Assembly (NCBI RefSeq): GCF_021533835.1
Contig: NZ_JAKFYQ010000001.1
Location: forward strand, 1,460,079-1,524,078
DNA from: Synechococcus sp. Nb3U1
Lineage (GTDB): Bacteria > Cyanobacteriota > Cyanobacteriia > Thermostichales > Thermostichaceae
Direction of reading: 5' to 3'
DNA: 64,000 nucleotides
Positions 8,879-18,541 of this stretch are shown one piece after another. Each line of letters opens with the position of its first letter. The stretch's first letter is position 1. Under the pieces are notes generated by a model. It was not told where the DNA came from. It saw nothing but the letters and a program-made list of their open reading frames with translations, and searched no databases. The position numbers and the translations under genes were made by a program.

Positions 8879-9100
8879 TTAACCAACCAAATGCCACCAG
8901 CCAAAGGTTGGGCCTACGAATCTTACCACGACCCAAAAAATCGCCAGCAGAATGATGCCCGCCCAGGCTCCACGGGTTGTCCAATTGTAGATCGTGCGCG
9001 CTTGCCTTTTGGTGAGGGGAATATCCTTCAGTTGGGGAAACACCAACTCTTGGTCAGGATTCTGGGTGTCGCGGGTTTTACGGCGCTTAGCTTCGCCCAT
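8879..9100 (-). CDS. DUF2839 family small membrane protein
   Basis: 73 residues starting MGEAKRRKTRD, a hallmark of the cyanobacterial DUF2839 family, followed by LTKRQARTIYNWTTRGAWAG and one hydrophobic helix (IILLAIFWVVVRFVG) ending in FGWWHLVG. The function is unknown. It is a single-span membrane protein with a basic cytoplasmic N-terminus and stands as a single gene between the nitrilase and the anti-sigma gene. Confidence 0.88.
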   Translation of the reverse strand: MGEAKRRKTRDTQNPDQELVFPQLKDIPLTKRQARTIYNWTTRGAWAGIILLAIFWVVVRFVGPTFGWWHLVG

Positions 9101-9208
9101 AGGGTTGCCTCCACGTTACCTTATTGCTGCATTGCTAGGGTGGCGACTCCTATCTTAATCGCAAGGGATCCTGTCTTGAATGGGTGTCAACAGGCTCCAT
9201 TAACTGGC

Positions 9209-9946
9209 CTAACTGGCTATCCACAGTGGGGAGCCCTGATGGGCTTGGGGACGACTCTCCTCTTCTTCGGTAATAGCCACGGCCCGTACCCACTCCACTG
9301 ATTGAAACACGGGCGGCAGACGGATCTCTTGCTCTAGATTTCCGGCCTTATCCACGCGAAAGGCTTGGGTGAGAATGGCCCCGGCCTCATCGGTGGTGAA
9401 GGGGGCTCCAGGTTCTAACACCACCCAAAGGGCATAAACCCGACCTTCGGGCAGGGGGGGTAAATCTCGGGCCACCAAGCTTCCCTGTAAGCGACCTGGA
9501 TCCACTTGCACAGTCACAGAACCGGTGAGCGTTTCGGCAGTAGGCTGCAACTCATAGGTCAAAACCGCTCCTGGCTGAACCTGCGCCACCTGTAGCCTGT
9601 GCCAAAGATAAAAATTCCCCAATCCCAAAGCCACGATCAACCCAGCAGCCAAAGCTCCCACGGGACTGAATCGAGATCCATGACGCATGGGAGTTGGCAA
9701 AGGCTGACGGGCTAATTCAGCTTGGGCCTGCAACAGGGAGGCCCGTAGAGTTGGGGATGGTTGCATCTCTTCGACAGCGTGGGCGATTTCTAGGGCCTGT
9801 TGGAGAGCGTCCAGCTCCTGTTGCAGTTGCGGTTGCTGCTTCAAGATGATCTGCAAACCTTCTGCTTCCTCCGGAGAGAGATCTCCGAGGACGTAGCCAG
9901 CCAGCCACAGTTGCAGCTCTTCTGGAGATACCGATTCTGCTTTCAT
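9209..9946 (-). CDS. Anti-sigma factor, RskA-like
   Basis: 245 residues: a cytoplasmic N-terminal part (LWLAGYVLGDLSPEEAEGLQ, then repeated Gln/Leu heptads), a single membrane helix near residues 95-115 (ALAAGLIVALGLGNFYLW), and an extracytoplasmic RskA-type domain (GSLVARDLPPLPEGRVYALWVV). No zinc-binding HxxxCxxC is seen. The ATG at 9946 overlaps the stop of the ECF sigma gene by 4 bp, the classic sigma/anti-sigma coupling. It should hold the sigma factor inactive at the membrane until an envelope signal releases it. Confidence 0.87.
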   Translation of the reverse strand: MKAESVSPEELQLWLAGYVLGDLSPEEAEGLQIILKQQPQLQQELDALQQALEIAHAVEEMQPSPTLRASLLQAQAELARQPLPTPMRHGSRFSPVGALAAGLIVALGLGNFYLWHRLQVAQVQPGAVLTYELQPTAETLTGSVTVQVDPGRLQGSLVARDLPPLPEGRVYALWVVLEPGAPFTTDEAGAILTQAFRVDKAGNLEQEIRLPPVFQSVEWVRAVAITEEEESRPQAHQGSPLWIAS

Positions 9947-10542
9947 GAGGGGCCTCCCATTTTGGGATCCAACCGTTGCCGCAGCCGCAACAGCCCCCGC
10001 CTAGCTCTAGCCTTGACCGTGCCTAAGGGCAGATTCAATTGCTTGGCGATCTCGGATTGGCTCATGCCTTCGTAGTAGGCCATTTTTAAGATTTGTCGTT
10101 GACTTTCGGATAGCTCTGCCAAAGCCGTTTGCACTTCTTCCAGCCGCTCCGTTTGCGAAAGTTGCTCTAGGGAGGGATCCCTGCTGAAACTGCCTTGGGC
10201 CTGTAATTCCACTTTGCCCCGTTCCAAAGACCGCTGCCGATTGCGCCAGGATCGCAGCCGATCCAAACAGCGGGAGCGCACCAGGATGCCCAGATAAGTG
10301 CGCAGGGATCCCCGTTGGGGGTCGAAGGAGGAATGGGTCAGGTTCAAGAAAATATCTTGGGTGAGATCCTCGGCTTCGGCAGCATTGCCCAGCACCTTGT
10401 AGGCAATCCCGTACACCAGGCCCACATGTCGATCATAGAGAATTGCTAAAGCCTGCGGCTGCCCCGCTTTCAGGGCCAGAAATACCTCTGCATCGGTATT
10501 CTCCTGCAGGGATCCCTGGGTCTTGTTACCCTCAAACTTCAT
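9943..10542 (-). CDS. ECF-type RNA polymerase sigma factor
   Basis: 199 residues from the ATG at 10542 (MKFEGNKTQG); the frame is open to 10629 but those residues do not resemble a sigma factor. Region 2: LYDRHVGLVYGIAYKVLGNA, EAEDLTQDIFLNL. Region 4: LAELSESQRQILKMAYYEGM, then SQSEIAKQLNLPLGTVKARA. No region 3 or 1.1, so group 4 (ECF). It is encoded upstream of and overlapping its probable anti-sigma factor. Targets cannot be read from the sequence; a lipoprotein-like DUF4394 gene lies upstream on the same strand. Confidence 0.92.
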   Translation of the reverse strand: MKFEGNKTQGSLQENTDAEVFLALKAGQPQALAILYDRHVGLVYGIAYKVLGNAAEAEDLTQDIFLNLTHSSFDPQRGSLRTYLGILVRSRCLDRLRSWRNRQRSLERGKVELQAQGSFSRDPSLEQLSQTERLEEVQTALAELSESQRQILKMAYYEGMSQSEIAKQLNLPLGTVKARARRGLLRLRQRLDPKMGGPS

Positions 10543-10758
10543 GGGTAGGCAGGGAGAACGGAATGGAAGAGAAAATGGAACAGAGATGAGCGTTGCCAGA
10601 GGCAAAACACGCGGGACGATGGCCTCCATAATTTATCGTTTGCATATACAAGGGTCAAGCTAGACAAGGGGAGAGGGAAAAGCCCAACCCCGAGGCAGAA
10701 TTAGGTCAGGATTTGGGGAATGGGAGGGTGATATCGGTTGGTCAAGACCAAGGTAAAG

Positions 10759-11556
10759 TTACAGAGCTGCTAACCCGAAGAAGGGCCCACCCGGCAGGTT
10801 ACCCAAGGCAGTCGCCCGACCCGAACCCAGGTCAATCTGGTAAAGGGTGGATCCCCCGATGGCAAAGCCAGTATTCATGCCACTGCCATCGGTGCGAATG
10901 TCAAATCCGCCCACAGGGCCGAAATTTACTCCCAAAGCTCCAATCGGGGTGAGGATGCCGTCATTGGGGGGGTTCTGCAAGACCAGCAGATTGCGCTCGC
11001 CATCGAGATTCAACAACTGCGTCGATTGGGATCCGGCCACGCTGTTGGTGTAGGCAGCCGCAGTAATAGCCGGTGGGGATCCCTGGAGTTCCCCTGAACC
11101 AAAAGCCAAGATTCCATCCTGAATCACTTGGCCGGTATCGACGTTGATGCGGAAGTTCTGACCGTTGGATCCCACCAGCCGCAACCGATCCGGAACAGGA
11201 TTGAAATCTATGCCAGAAAGGGTGCCTGCTGTGAACGGAACCGACAGCGTACTGGCGACGACGGCGGCACCGGTTTGCAGGTTGAGGGTGTAGAGGATGT
11301 TGGTATCGCTAAGGGCGTAGAGGGCACCATTGGCGGGGCGCACATCGATGCTGATCAAGTTGCCGTTCACCCCCGTCACCCTCAGGGATCCCTGCACCGA
11401 GGCATCCGTGGAGCGAATCAAAGTTAGGCGATTGCCGCTGCTCAAAGCCACCAAATCGGCCTGTGAGGGCATCATGGCCATCGGAGAAGAATGACCACTG
11501 CTACAGCCGCAAAGAGCCAAGCCACCGGCTGCTACAGAAACCAGGAGTTTGCGCAT
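10759..11556 (-). CDS. DUF4394 domain protein, probable lipoprotein
   Basis: 265 residues from the ATG at 11556. The N-terminus MRKLLVSVAAGGLALCGCSS has a lipobox-like LCGC, so lipid anchoring after export is likely. The rest is DUF4394: repeated short beta units such as GNLISIDVRPANGALYALSD, LSGIDFNPVPDRLRLVGSNG and GFDIRTDGSGMNTGFAIGGS, which suggest a beta-propeller-like fold. No enzyme motif is seen. It is transcribed toward the sigma/anti-sigma pair, 216 bp upstream of the sigma start, so it could be co-transcribed with or controlled by that pair. Confidence 0.82.
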   Translation of the reverse strand: MRKLLVSVAAGGLALCGCSSGHSSPMAMMPSQADLVALSSGNRLTLIRSTDASVQGSLRVTGVNGNLISIDVRPANGALYALSDTNILYTLNLQTGAAVVASTLSVPFTAGTLSGIDFNPVPDRLRLVGSNGQNFRINVDTGQVIQDGILAFGSGELQGSPPAITAAAYTNSVAGSQSTQLLNLDGERNLLVLQNPPNDGILTPIGALGVNFGPVGGFDIRTDGSGMNTGFAIGGSTLYQIDLGSGRATALGNLPGGPFFGLAAL

Positions 11557-11884
11557 TGAAGAAGCTCCCAAACAATCGACAGATTTATCGACAGTGCAAG
11601 CAGAGGCCAACCCCTCCAAACCCCCCTACGGGGCTCTGGATTGCCGCAATCAGAGCTGTTTCTTGGTAGTCAAAGGAGAATGTCAGGGATCCCATGTAAG
11701 GGAGCTATTCCTGCCCTTCAACTTTTTTATTGGCGGGAGGCCAGTAGCACTTCCCGACAGCAGCATGTGAGTTGCCTCTGTAGGGAATACTCGAACATTC
11801 AAAACTTGGATGCCTGGGATCCCAACTTTTTTCAATCGACAGGTCGAACTTGTAAACTACCCGCTGAAATGGCCACAGGGATCG
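11557..11884. other. Intergenic region without a recognised gene
   Basis: 328 bp between the DUF4394 lipoprotein and the broken small secreted protein gene. Two GGGATCCC copies and C-rich runs are present. I see no coding sequence, hairpin with a T-run, or other structured element that I can support. Confidence 0.6.
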
Positions 11885-12220
11885 CTATCCTGCTCCCAAC
11901 CCAGGTGATGCCATAGCCCGCTTGCAGTGGGCGGGTGGGGCTAGGTACAGGAGTCTCTGGGGGGAGAGCTGAGTTTGGGCTTGCGCTTGTAGGGCTTGTA
12001 GGTGCTCATAGGCTTCGAGTTCGGAGCGGCGTTGTGGTTGAGTGCGTATCATTTGTTCGACAATGGCCAAGGCCTGTGACCAGTCTTGGGCTTGTACTGC
12101 CCGTTCTAACTGCTGCGTCGATTGCCCCTAAACAGGCTGCCAATGGCCATATCCCCCGCCCAGCTCAACCCCAAGCAACACCACCATCAGGGCCAAAAAC
12201 CCTTGCGCGCTCCGCCTCAT
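11885..12220 (-). pseudogene. Small exported protein gene with an in-frame amber codon
   Basis: One frame runs from the ATG at 12220 (MRRSAQGFLALMVVLLGVEL, a signal-anchor or signal peptide) to 11885, broken only by TAG at 12128-12130 after GYGHWQPV. Beyond it the frame resumes with QQLERAVQAQDWSQALAIVE and a helical, Gln-rich, TPR-like stretch. A single substitution (for example from CAG) explains the stop. I do not recognise the family. The full product would be 111 residues. It lies downstream of the ABC-2 permease on the same strand. Confidence 0.55.
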
Positions 12221-12276
12221 GATTGGGATCCCGGCTCGACAGCTCCAGTTTGACTGGTTTTGAAGACTCAGCCCAC

Positions 12277-13059
12277 CTAACTTGAAGCACTGGTATAAAA
12301 ACGCAGGGCAAAGCGCCAAAAAGCATGGGATCCCGCCAACAGCCCCACTGCCAACAGCCCGGATCCGAAGAGCCACTCCCACTGCACCCGCCCCAGCATC
12401 GTTTCCGCCGGGATCGTCGTTAAGAACGCCACCGGCACGATGAAGGTAAAAAACACGCGATAGGCCGCCGGATAGGCGACAATCGGGAACCGCCCTGCCT
12501 CCACTAAGCCCCGCAACACCTCTGTGACGTTGTAGATTTTCACAAACCAAATGCTGGTCGCCCCCAGCATGAACCAGAGGCTGTAAAGAATGACCAATCC
12601 CAACAGCAGAGGCAGGATCCCCAGCCCGTAGGCCCACGCAGGTAACCCCAATTGCATACCAGCATAGAGAATCACCAGGAGGCCAAAGGCAATATCCGTG
12701 AGGCCCCAAGGGGAAAACACCCGAGCCGAAAGCCAAAACTGGCTGCTGATCGGCTTGAGCAAGACAAAATCGAGAGTGCCCTCTTGCACCTGCTGCACAA
12801 TGCGGTTCAGATTGGCATTAAAACTGCTGGCCGCCACCCCCTGCAGGATCGTAAACACCCCCAACACGATCAACGCCTCAGGCCAACTCCATCCACCAAA
12901 CTGATGCCCCTGCTGATAAAACAACGACAACCCAAACCAAGCCCCCGCCAAGCCAGCTAGACTGCTGAGACTAGCAAAGAAAAAATTGGCCCGGTACTCT
13001 ATTTCGGCAGCAATAGAGGTGCTCCAAAACAGCCACAACACCCGCCAGTAGCGTCTCAT
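12277..13059 (-). CDS. ABC-2 family transporter permease (DUF990-like)
   Basis: 260 residues with six hydrophobic segments. Typical stretches: WSTSIAAEIEYRANFFFA, NLNRIVQQVQEGTLDFVLLK (the conserved cytoplasmic loop of the family), PISSQFWLSARVFSPWG and FTFIVPVAFLTTIPAETMLG. These proteins usually work with an ATPase and a second permease that are encoded elsewhere here. The ATG at 13059 overlaps the methyltransferase stop by 4 bp. Substrate unknown. Confidence 0.88.
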   Translation of the reverse strand: MRRYWRVLWLFWSTSIAAEIEYRANFFFASLSSLAGLAGAWFGLSLFYQQGHQFGGWSWPEALIVLGVFTILQGVAASSFNANLNRIVQQVQEGTLDFVLLKPISSQFWLSARVFSPWGLTDIAFGLLVILYAGMQLGLPAWAYGLGILPLLLGLVILYSLWFMLGATSIWFVKIYNVTEVLRGLVEAGRFPIVAYPAAYRVFFTFIVPVAFLTTIPAETMLGRVQWEWLFGSGLLAVGLLAGSHAFWRFALRFYTSASS

Positions 13060-13820
13060 TGTGGTTTATCCTCCGCAGCGGTCTCAGGCCATTTCCGGTA
13101 ACACCGGCTGGTGATTAAGTAAGGGTGAAACACCTCCAAAAACCGGCTCTGCAACACTCGAAAAAACTCCTCGATCACCTGTGGATCGTCGAGATGAAAG
13201 GGAAACTCCCCCTGAAAGCCCTTAAAAAAGTACCAGTTGATCACCAGCTTGCCCTCTGGCTTGAGCCAGTCATGAAACTGCCGCAATTGCCCCACCGGAT
13301 TTGGCAGATGTTCCATCACATCAAAACAAACCAGCGTGTCGAATGGGATCCCTGCCGGGAAAGTATCTGGACACCAGATCCGCTCCGTCAAATCCAACTT
13401 TTCTGCCCGCAGCTTCATTAACTGCCGATGGATTGGGTTGAGATCCCAAAAGATCACCTGTTCCACCGCCGGACACAATGCAGCCCCAATCGCATGGGTA
13501 CCAATGCCACCGCCAAAATCCAACACCAGCCCACGGGCATGATCCACCAGCAGACGCAAGGTATTGCCGATGTAGTCGGTGCTGCTCAGATGCCAGGCGG
13601 CCAAATCCAGCAGATAGGTGGATCCCACCTGATCACGGTAAAACTGATCCGCTTGATCCCAGCGAAAGTCCCGTCGGCCTAGTTCCGCCAGTTGTTGCTG
13701 CCCTGCCTTTAGCTTCTGCTGTAAATCTGCCCCATCAAGGCCAAGAAAGGATGCCAGGTGGGCTTCTAGGTCAAAGGCATTCTGCCAGTAGCGGCTCAGA
13801 GCAGGCGGAATCGGGGACAC
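13056..13820 (-). CDS. Class I SAM-dependent methyltransferase
   Basis: 254 residues. The AdoMet-binding motif I is VLDFGGGIGTHAIGAAL (about residue 98), followed by the acidic end of strand 2 (FWDLNP), motif DTLVCFDVMEHLPNPVGQLR and the LKPEGKLVINWYF segment, the pattern of the Methyltransf_11/23 group. Start is GTG at 13820. The substrate is not evident. It is translationally coupled to the ABC-2 permease downstream, which is an unusual pairing and could mean both act on the same molecule. Confidence 0.82.
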   Translation of the reverse strand: MSPIPPALSRYWQNAFDLEAHLASFLGLDGADLQQKLKAGQQQLAELGRRDFRWDQADQFYRDQVGSTYLLDLAAWHLSSTDYIGNTLRLLVDHARGLVLDFGGGIGTHAIGAALCPAVEQVIFWDLNPIHRQLMKLRAEKLDLTERIWCPDTFPAGIPFDTLVCFDVMEHLPNPVGQLRQFHDWLKPEGKLVINWYFFKGFQGEFPFHLDDPQVIEEFFRVLQSRFLEVFHPYLITSRCYRKWPETAAEDKPQ

Positions 13821-13872
13821 AACAACCCAGAACTCGGCAAATTGAACACCTGCAAGATCCCTGAATTTCAGG

Positions 13873-14328
13873 TCAGGCGGCGGTGAAGCCCTTGGTATCT
13901 TTAGATCCCACCAGGGTAGTATTGCCAGTAGGAGAGGGCGATTTTAACAGGCCCGCTAAGGTTTCCGAGCTGAGTCGGTCGGTCGTTTCCACAATGGCTG
14001 TTACATTTGGGCCAAATCCGACTTTATCAAACGGCTTGAGGAGGTGAGACAACACCGCTTTGCCATTGACAAACAAACCATTGGTGCTGCGCCGGGATCC
14101 AGGGCTGCCATCGAACACCATGTAGCTGTGCCCCGCCTGGTTCTCTTCCGGAATGCGGATAATCAGAGCATGTTCCCGTGAAACACAGGAATCGTAAAGG
14201 CGAATGTGGTTATTGGGGGAACGCCCCACCGAATAGTAAATGCTGTCTAGCACCACACCGCGTTGGCCCAGTTGATCCGTGAAGATCAAGACCAAATGAA
14301 CTGGGCTGGATTGAGCAGAAGCATCCAT
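13873..14328 (-). CDS. FHA-domain protein
   Basis: 151 residues, nearly all one forkhead-associated domain: YSVGRSPNNHIRLYDSCVSR (GR and the S-R phosphothreonine-binding residues), EHALIIRI, and STNGLFVNGKAV, with the conserved asparagines. It would recognise a phosphothreonine peptide. A short Ser/Thr-rich tail (LKSPSPTGNTTLVGSK) follows. The partner kinase is not in the window. Single gene, preceded by a 500-bp gap. Confidence 0.9.
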   Translation of the reverse strand: MDASAQSSPVHLVLIFTDQLGQRGVVLDSIYYSVGRSPNNHIRLYDSCVSREHALIIRIPEENQAGHSYMVFDGSPGSRRSTNGLFVNGKAVLSHLLKPFDKVGFGPNVTAIVETTDRLSSETLAGLLKSPSPTGNTTLVGSKDTKGFTAA

Positions 14329-14852
14329 AACGATTTAGGCACCCAACGCGGCAGGTATGGGCAGAAGTAGCAACCTGAAGTCAAAAAATTAAGTACAGCA
14401 AAAGAACCCAGGAACAACTCCCCCTTTATCTTCGCACACCATTATATACAGCTATAGGCAACTCTAACCCTAACCCGTGTTTCCCCTGGGAGGCATTGTT
14501 CCCTATTTTAGTGAGGAAAAGCGCTCTCTTGGATCCCCAAGACAGTATTTGAAGAGCCAGTCGTTGCAAAATTGGCAACCATCCCACCCAAGCCCGGCCC
14601 TTCTCTTAAATTGGGAATTGGGGATCAGATGCAGCACCCGCAGCTCAACAATTTAACAAAGAGGGATGAAAACATGGTGAGTGCCTGTGGGATCCTGAAT
14701 TTAGAGTATCGGATCTTCCCACCGCAAGGCCGCCAGGGTTACTGGGACAAGTATGTTTCCCTAAAGCGCAAGAGGGGCAGGTTGCGGGTTTGGCTCAGAC
14801 AGGAGATCATAGAGTCTTGTCGAAACACAATGCTCCCTTTGACAGCGTAACG
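14329..14852. other. Divergent intergenic region
   Basis: About 520 bp between the FHA gene (minus) and the DUF3038 gene (plus), so it holds both promoters. A plus-strand frame at 14572-14850 is open, but its composition does not look coding and it has no family resemblance. I see no terminator or structured RNA that I can support. Confidence 0.5.
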
Positions 14853-15497
14853 GTGGAACACAAGCACACTCTTTTGGACAATCGGCCCGATGGTCTCAGC
14901 ACAGCCACCGGCACCATCAAAGCCCAGTTGGACTTGTTATTGCTGGGGTTGGAATCTTTGAGCGGGGAAAGTTCCGAGGCGGTTCTGGCCGCTGCCCAAG
15001 CCCTGAACTTGCAGGAACGAATTGGGGATCGGGTGGCTCTGTGGCGACTGCGCAATGCCAATCCCTTACGCCGCAGCAGCGGTGGGCGCAAAAAGGTCGA
15101 TATTGAAGAGGCCCGTGCCCTAGTTTTGGTGATTGGCTATTTGGCCGCCCAGCAACAGGCCCGCATCCGCAGCACCCTAGAACAACTGGAAGCCGCTGTC
15201 GAGCAGGAACGCAATCCTTTCCATCAACCCCTGGTGGGGGATTACCTGGATGAATTTCTCTCCCATTACCGCAGCCGTATGGTGGATGGGGATGTGCGGG
15301 ATGAGAATAGCATCACCGAATTGGCTCTGCGCATCCTGATCGAGCTGATGTTTTACAGTAGCCCCAAGGGGACTCAGCGCCTGTGGAAAGCGTTGCTCAA
15401 CCGTCCCGAGATGGATCTGCCCGTCGTCAGCGAGCTGGAAGAGGAGGGGATAGCCCAAGCGGCCAACTCCGGCTCCGATGCCTCGCCCTCTGCTTGA
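14853..15497 (+). CDS. DUF3038 family protein
   Basis: About 214 residues. The family core is clear: IKAQLDLLLLGLESLSGES, VALWRLRNANPLRRSSGGRK and VDIEEARALVLVIGYLAAQQ. DUF3038 is a cyanobacterial family of unknown function. I chose the GTG at 14853 (VEHKHTLLD) because the core starts some 25 residues later; the frame is open to a TTG at 14790, so the start is uncertain. It is followed after 57 bp by a DUF4335 gene, a pairing conserved among cyanobacteria, which suggests a common process. Confidence 0.85.
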   Translation: MEHKHTLLDNRPDGLSTATGTIKAQLDLLLLGLESLSGESSEAVLAAAQALNLQERIGDRVALWRLRNANPLRRSSGGRKKVDIEEARALVLVIGYLAAQQQARIRSTLEQLEAAVEQERNPFHQPLVGDYLDEFLSHYRSRMVDGDVRDENSITELALRILIELMFYSSPKGTQRLWKALLNRPEMDLPVVSELEEEGIAQAANSGSDASPSA

Positions 15498-15554
15498 ATT
15501 CATCCCTCCAGTGCCTTTTGTAGCTCTTGCTCGTGTTCTTTGTCTGTCATCATC

Positions 15555-16532
15555 ATGCCTAGCGCCACCCTCAGCCACACCTATCAGCAGCCCACCTCCA
15601 CCCTGACGGTGCAGGGGGAAACCTCGCTCCTCCCCGATGAGAACAGCACTGCCCCACCTGTGCAAGCGATACAGCGGGGGTTTGAGTGCCAGTTGGAAAT
15701 CCGGCAAGGGGAAACCAGCAAAAGACTGTGGGGGGATAGCGTTTGGCTGAACGATCTGATCACCGTGATCGACCGTTACGTAGAATCCCAACTGAAGGGT
15801 GAGCCGAAGGGAACCTTCAGTGGCACGGTCGCCATTCGTCCTCTGGATTTCATTTTTCACCGTCTCACCGTCCGGCAAGGGGAAGAAGCGATCGCCCAGG
15901 TGGATCTCTCCATGACGCAGTTGTACGATCTGCTGGAAAACTTAACCCAGGTGGCGACGGATATCCCCCATCTGAGCAGCTTGAAAAGCCAAGTGGTGCG
16001 GGCCTGGTATCGTCAACCCACTGGCATTGCCGCACTGGTGGTGGGCGGAATCGCTGTTGTGGCCGGTGTCGGGGTTTTGGCCACCCGTACCCCAGAAGCT
16101 GAGAATCAAACGGCCAATCGGGTGCAAGAGCAGCTCACCACGCCTGCTTCGCCTACACAACCGCAACCTCTAGCTGCCACTCCGCCGGAATCTGCCGAAA
16201 CGGCTGGCCAAGAGGCTGCTCCTGCCGCCAGCCGCACCCTTTCTGCCGATCTGGAGGCTGATTTGGATCTGCTCAGCCGTCTCCAGGAGCAATTAGCGGC
16301 TCAGTGGCAATCTCCCCCGGACTTACAGGAGAGCTTGGTCTATCAGGTGACGGTGGATGCGACGGGATCCCTGCTGGCTGCTGAACCGGCCAACGAGTTG
16401 GCCCAAGCACGGCTGGGACAAACCCCTCTGGCGGATCTGCCGGAATTGCCCCCGGATCCCCTGCCGACGGGCGCAGAACAGTTTCGTGTCAGCCTGGGGC
16501 CAGACAACCAGCTGGAAGTGACCCGAGATTGA
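15555..16532 (+). CDS. DUF4335 family membrane protein
   Basis: 325 residues from the ATG at 15555 (MPSATLSHTYQQPTSTLTVQ). The N-terminal half matches DUF4335: FECQLEIRQGE, LNDLITVIDRYVESQL, and LDFIFHRLTVRQGEEAIAQV. A single membrane helix (GIAALVVGGIAVVAGVGVLA, about residue 165) is followed by a low-complexity Pro/Ala/Glu linker and a C-terminal domain with VYQVTVDATGSLLAAEPAN. It is the usual neighbour of DUF3038. One classical GCGATCGC octamer lies inside at 15888-15895, the only one outside 23-35 kb. Confidence 0.85.
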   Translation: MPSATLSHTYQQPTSTLTVQGETSLLPDENSTAPPVQAIQRGFECQLEIRQGETSKRLWGDSVWLNDLITVIDRYVESQLKGEPKGTFSGTVAIRPLDFIFHRLTVRQGEEAIAQVDLSMTQLYDLLENLTQVATDIPHLSSLKSQVVRAWYRQPTGIAALVVGGIAVVAGVGVLATRTPEAENQTANRVQEQLTTPASPTQPQPLAATPPESAETAGQEAAPAASRTLSADLEADLDLLSRLQEQLAAQWQSPPDLQESLVYQVTVDATGSLLAAEPANELAQARLGQTPLADLPELPPDPLPTGAEQFRVSLGPDNQLEVTRD

Positions 16533-16581
16533 CAGACTCCCGATGTCTTCAGGGCTTGGGATCCCAGACAAACCCATCCCT

Positions 16582-17496
16582 TTAATTGAAGCGAACCACC
16601 TTCACCCAGTGGGGATAGTCGGGATCCCGGTTTTCTGTGATCGCCGCCAGTTTTTGTCGCAACTGCTCGGTGATGGGGCGGTTGGCGGGCATGAGGTACT
16701 GCTCGATTTGGCGAACCGGGGTGATCTTGGCGGCGGTACCGCTTAAAAACACCTCATCGGCGATCAACAGCTCCGACTTGTCGATCGGGCGTTCTTGGGT
16801 GGGGATCCCGAGGTCGCGGGCCAGCGTGAGGATACTATCGCGGGTGATCCCTTCCAAAATGTCTTGGTCGAAACCGGGAGTGATCAGAATGCCGTTGCGC
16901 ACGATGAAAATATTCATGCCCGAGGCTTCGCTGACTTTGCCCTGGGAATTCATCAAGATTGCCTCGTCGTAGCCCGCCTGCACGGCCTCCGTTTTCGCCA
17001 AAGAGGAGGTGATGTAGGCACCGCTGATCTTGCCTCGTAAGGGCAGGCTGCGATCCTCTTGCCGTGCCCAGGAGCTGATGCGGCAACTCACCCCTTCCGG
17101 CGAGAGATAATCTCCCAATTCCAGGCCATAGACAAAGAAGTCTTTCTCGATGTTGTGCAGGCGGGGCGAAATGCCCAGGTCTGAGGTGTAGACCAAGGGG
17201 CGAATGTAAAAGGAGTTGGTGGGTCGATTCTTCTGGATCAGCTCTACAATCACCTGCTCGATCCGGTCGGCAGGCAGGTCAAAACAGAGCAGACGGGCAC
17301 TCTGGCTCAGTCGTTGGCAATGACGATCCAACCGAAACAAAAGAATTTGATCAGGGTTTTGCGGATCCGGGATCCCGCGCAAGCCGCCAAACGCCGCCGT
17401 CCCGTAGTGCAAGGCATGGGTGGCAATGGAAATCTTTGCCTCAGCAAAGGGGACAATCTGGCCCTGAAAGTAGGCATAGGGCAGAAAATCTGGCAT
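16582..17496 (-). CDS. ilvE: Branched-chain amino acid aminotransferase
   Basis: 304 residues of the fold-type IV PLP aminotransferase family, full length. Signs: ATHALHYGTAAFGGLRG near the N-terminus, RPLVYTSDLGISPRL, the PLP-lysine region LRGKISGAYITSSLAKTEAV, GYDEAILMNSQGKVSEASG and DEVFLSGTAAKITPVRQI. It transfers the amino group in the last step of leucine, isoleucine and valine synthesis, in the cytoplasm. The leucine-branch gene leuA is at 57 kb, not in an operon with it. Confidence 0.95.
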   Translation of the reverse strand: MPDFLPYAYFQGQIVPFAEAKISIATHALHYGTAAFGGLRGIPDPQNPDQILLFRLDRHCQRLSQSARLLCFDLPADRIEQVIVELIQKNRPTNSFYIRPLVYTSDLGISPRLHNIEKDFFVYGLELGDYLSPEGVSCRISSWARQEDRSLPLRGKISGAYITSSLAKTEAVQAGYDEAILMNSQGKVSEASGMNIFIVRNGILITPGFDQDILEGITRDSILTLARDLGIPTQERPIDKSELLIADEVFLSGTAAKITPVRQIEQYLMPANRPITEQLRQKLAAITENRDPDYPHWVKVVRFN

Positions 17497-17530
17497 GGTC
17501 GGTACCCATCACGCTAGGAATTAGGAGTAG

Positions 17531-18388
<858 letters not shown>

Positions 18389-18541
18389 TAGCCCATAACC
18401 GAGTGAGAGTGGATATCAACATCGATCCTCTGGGATCCCGACCCGATACCCTGGGAACGGTTGCCAAGCCTACTGACCCCTAGGGATCCCCTTTTGTATC
18501 ATTAGTATCATTAAGCTTGAATCATTGACGCTCCTGCTGCC

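Noticed and set aside
14572-14850. A 92-residue plus-strand open frame
   Set aside because: Irregular composition, no family resemblance, and it overlaps the start region of the DUF3038 gene.
15888-15895. GCGATCGC in the DUF4335 gene as a sign of transfer
   Set aside because: A single copy in a conserved cyanobacterial gene surrounded by GGATCC-rich DNA is compatible with chance.
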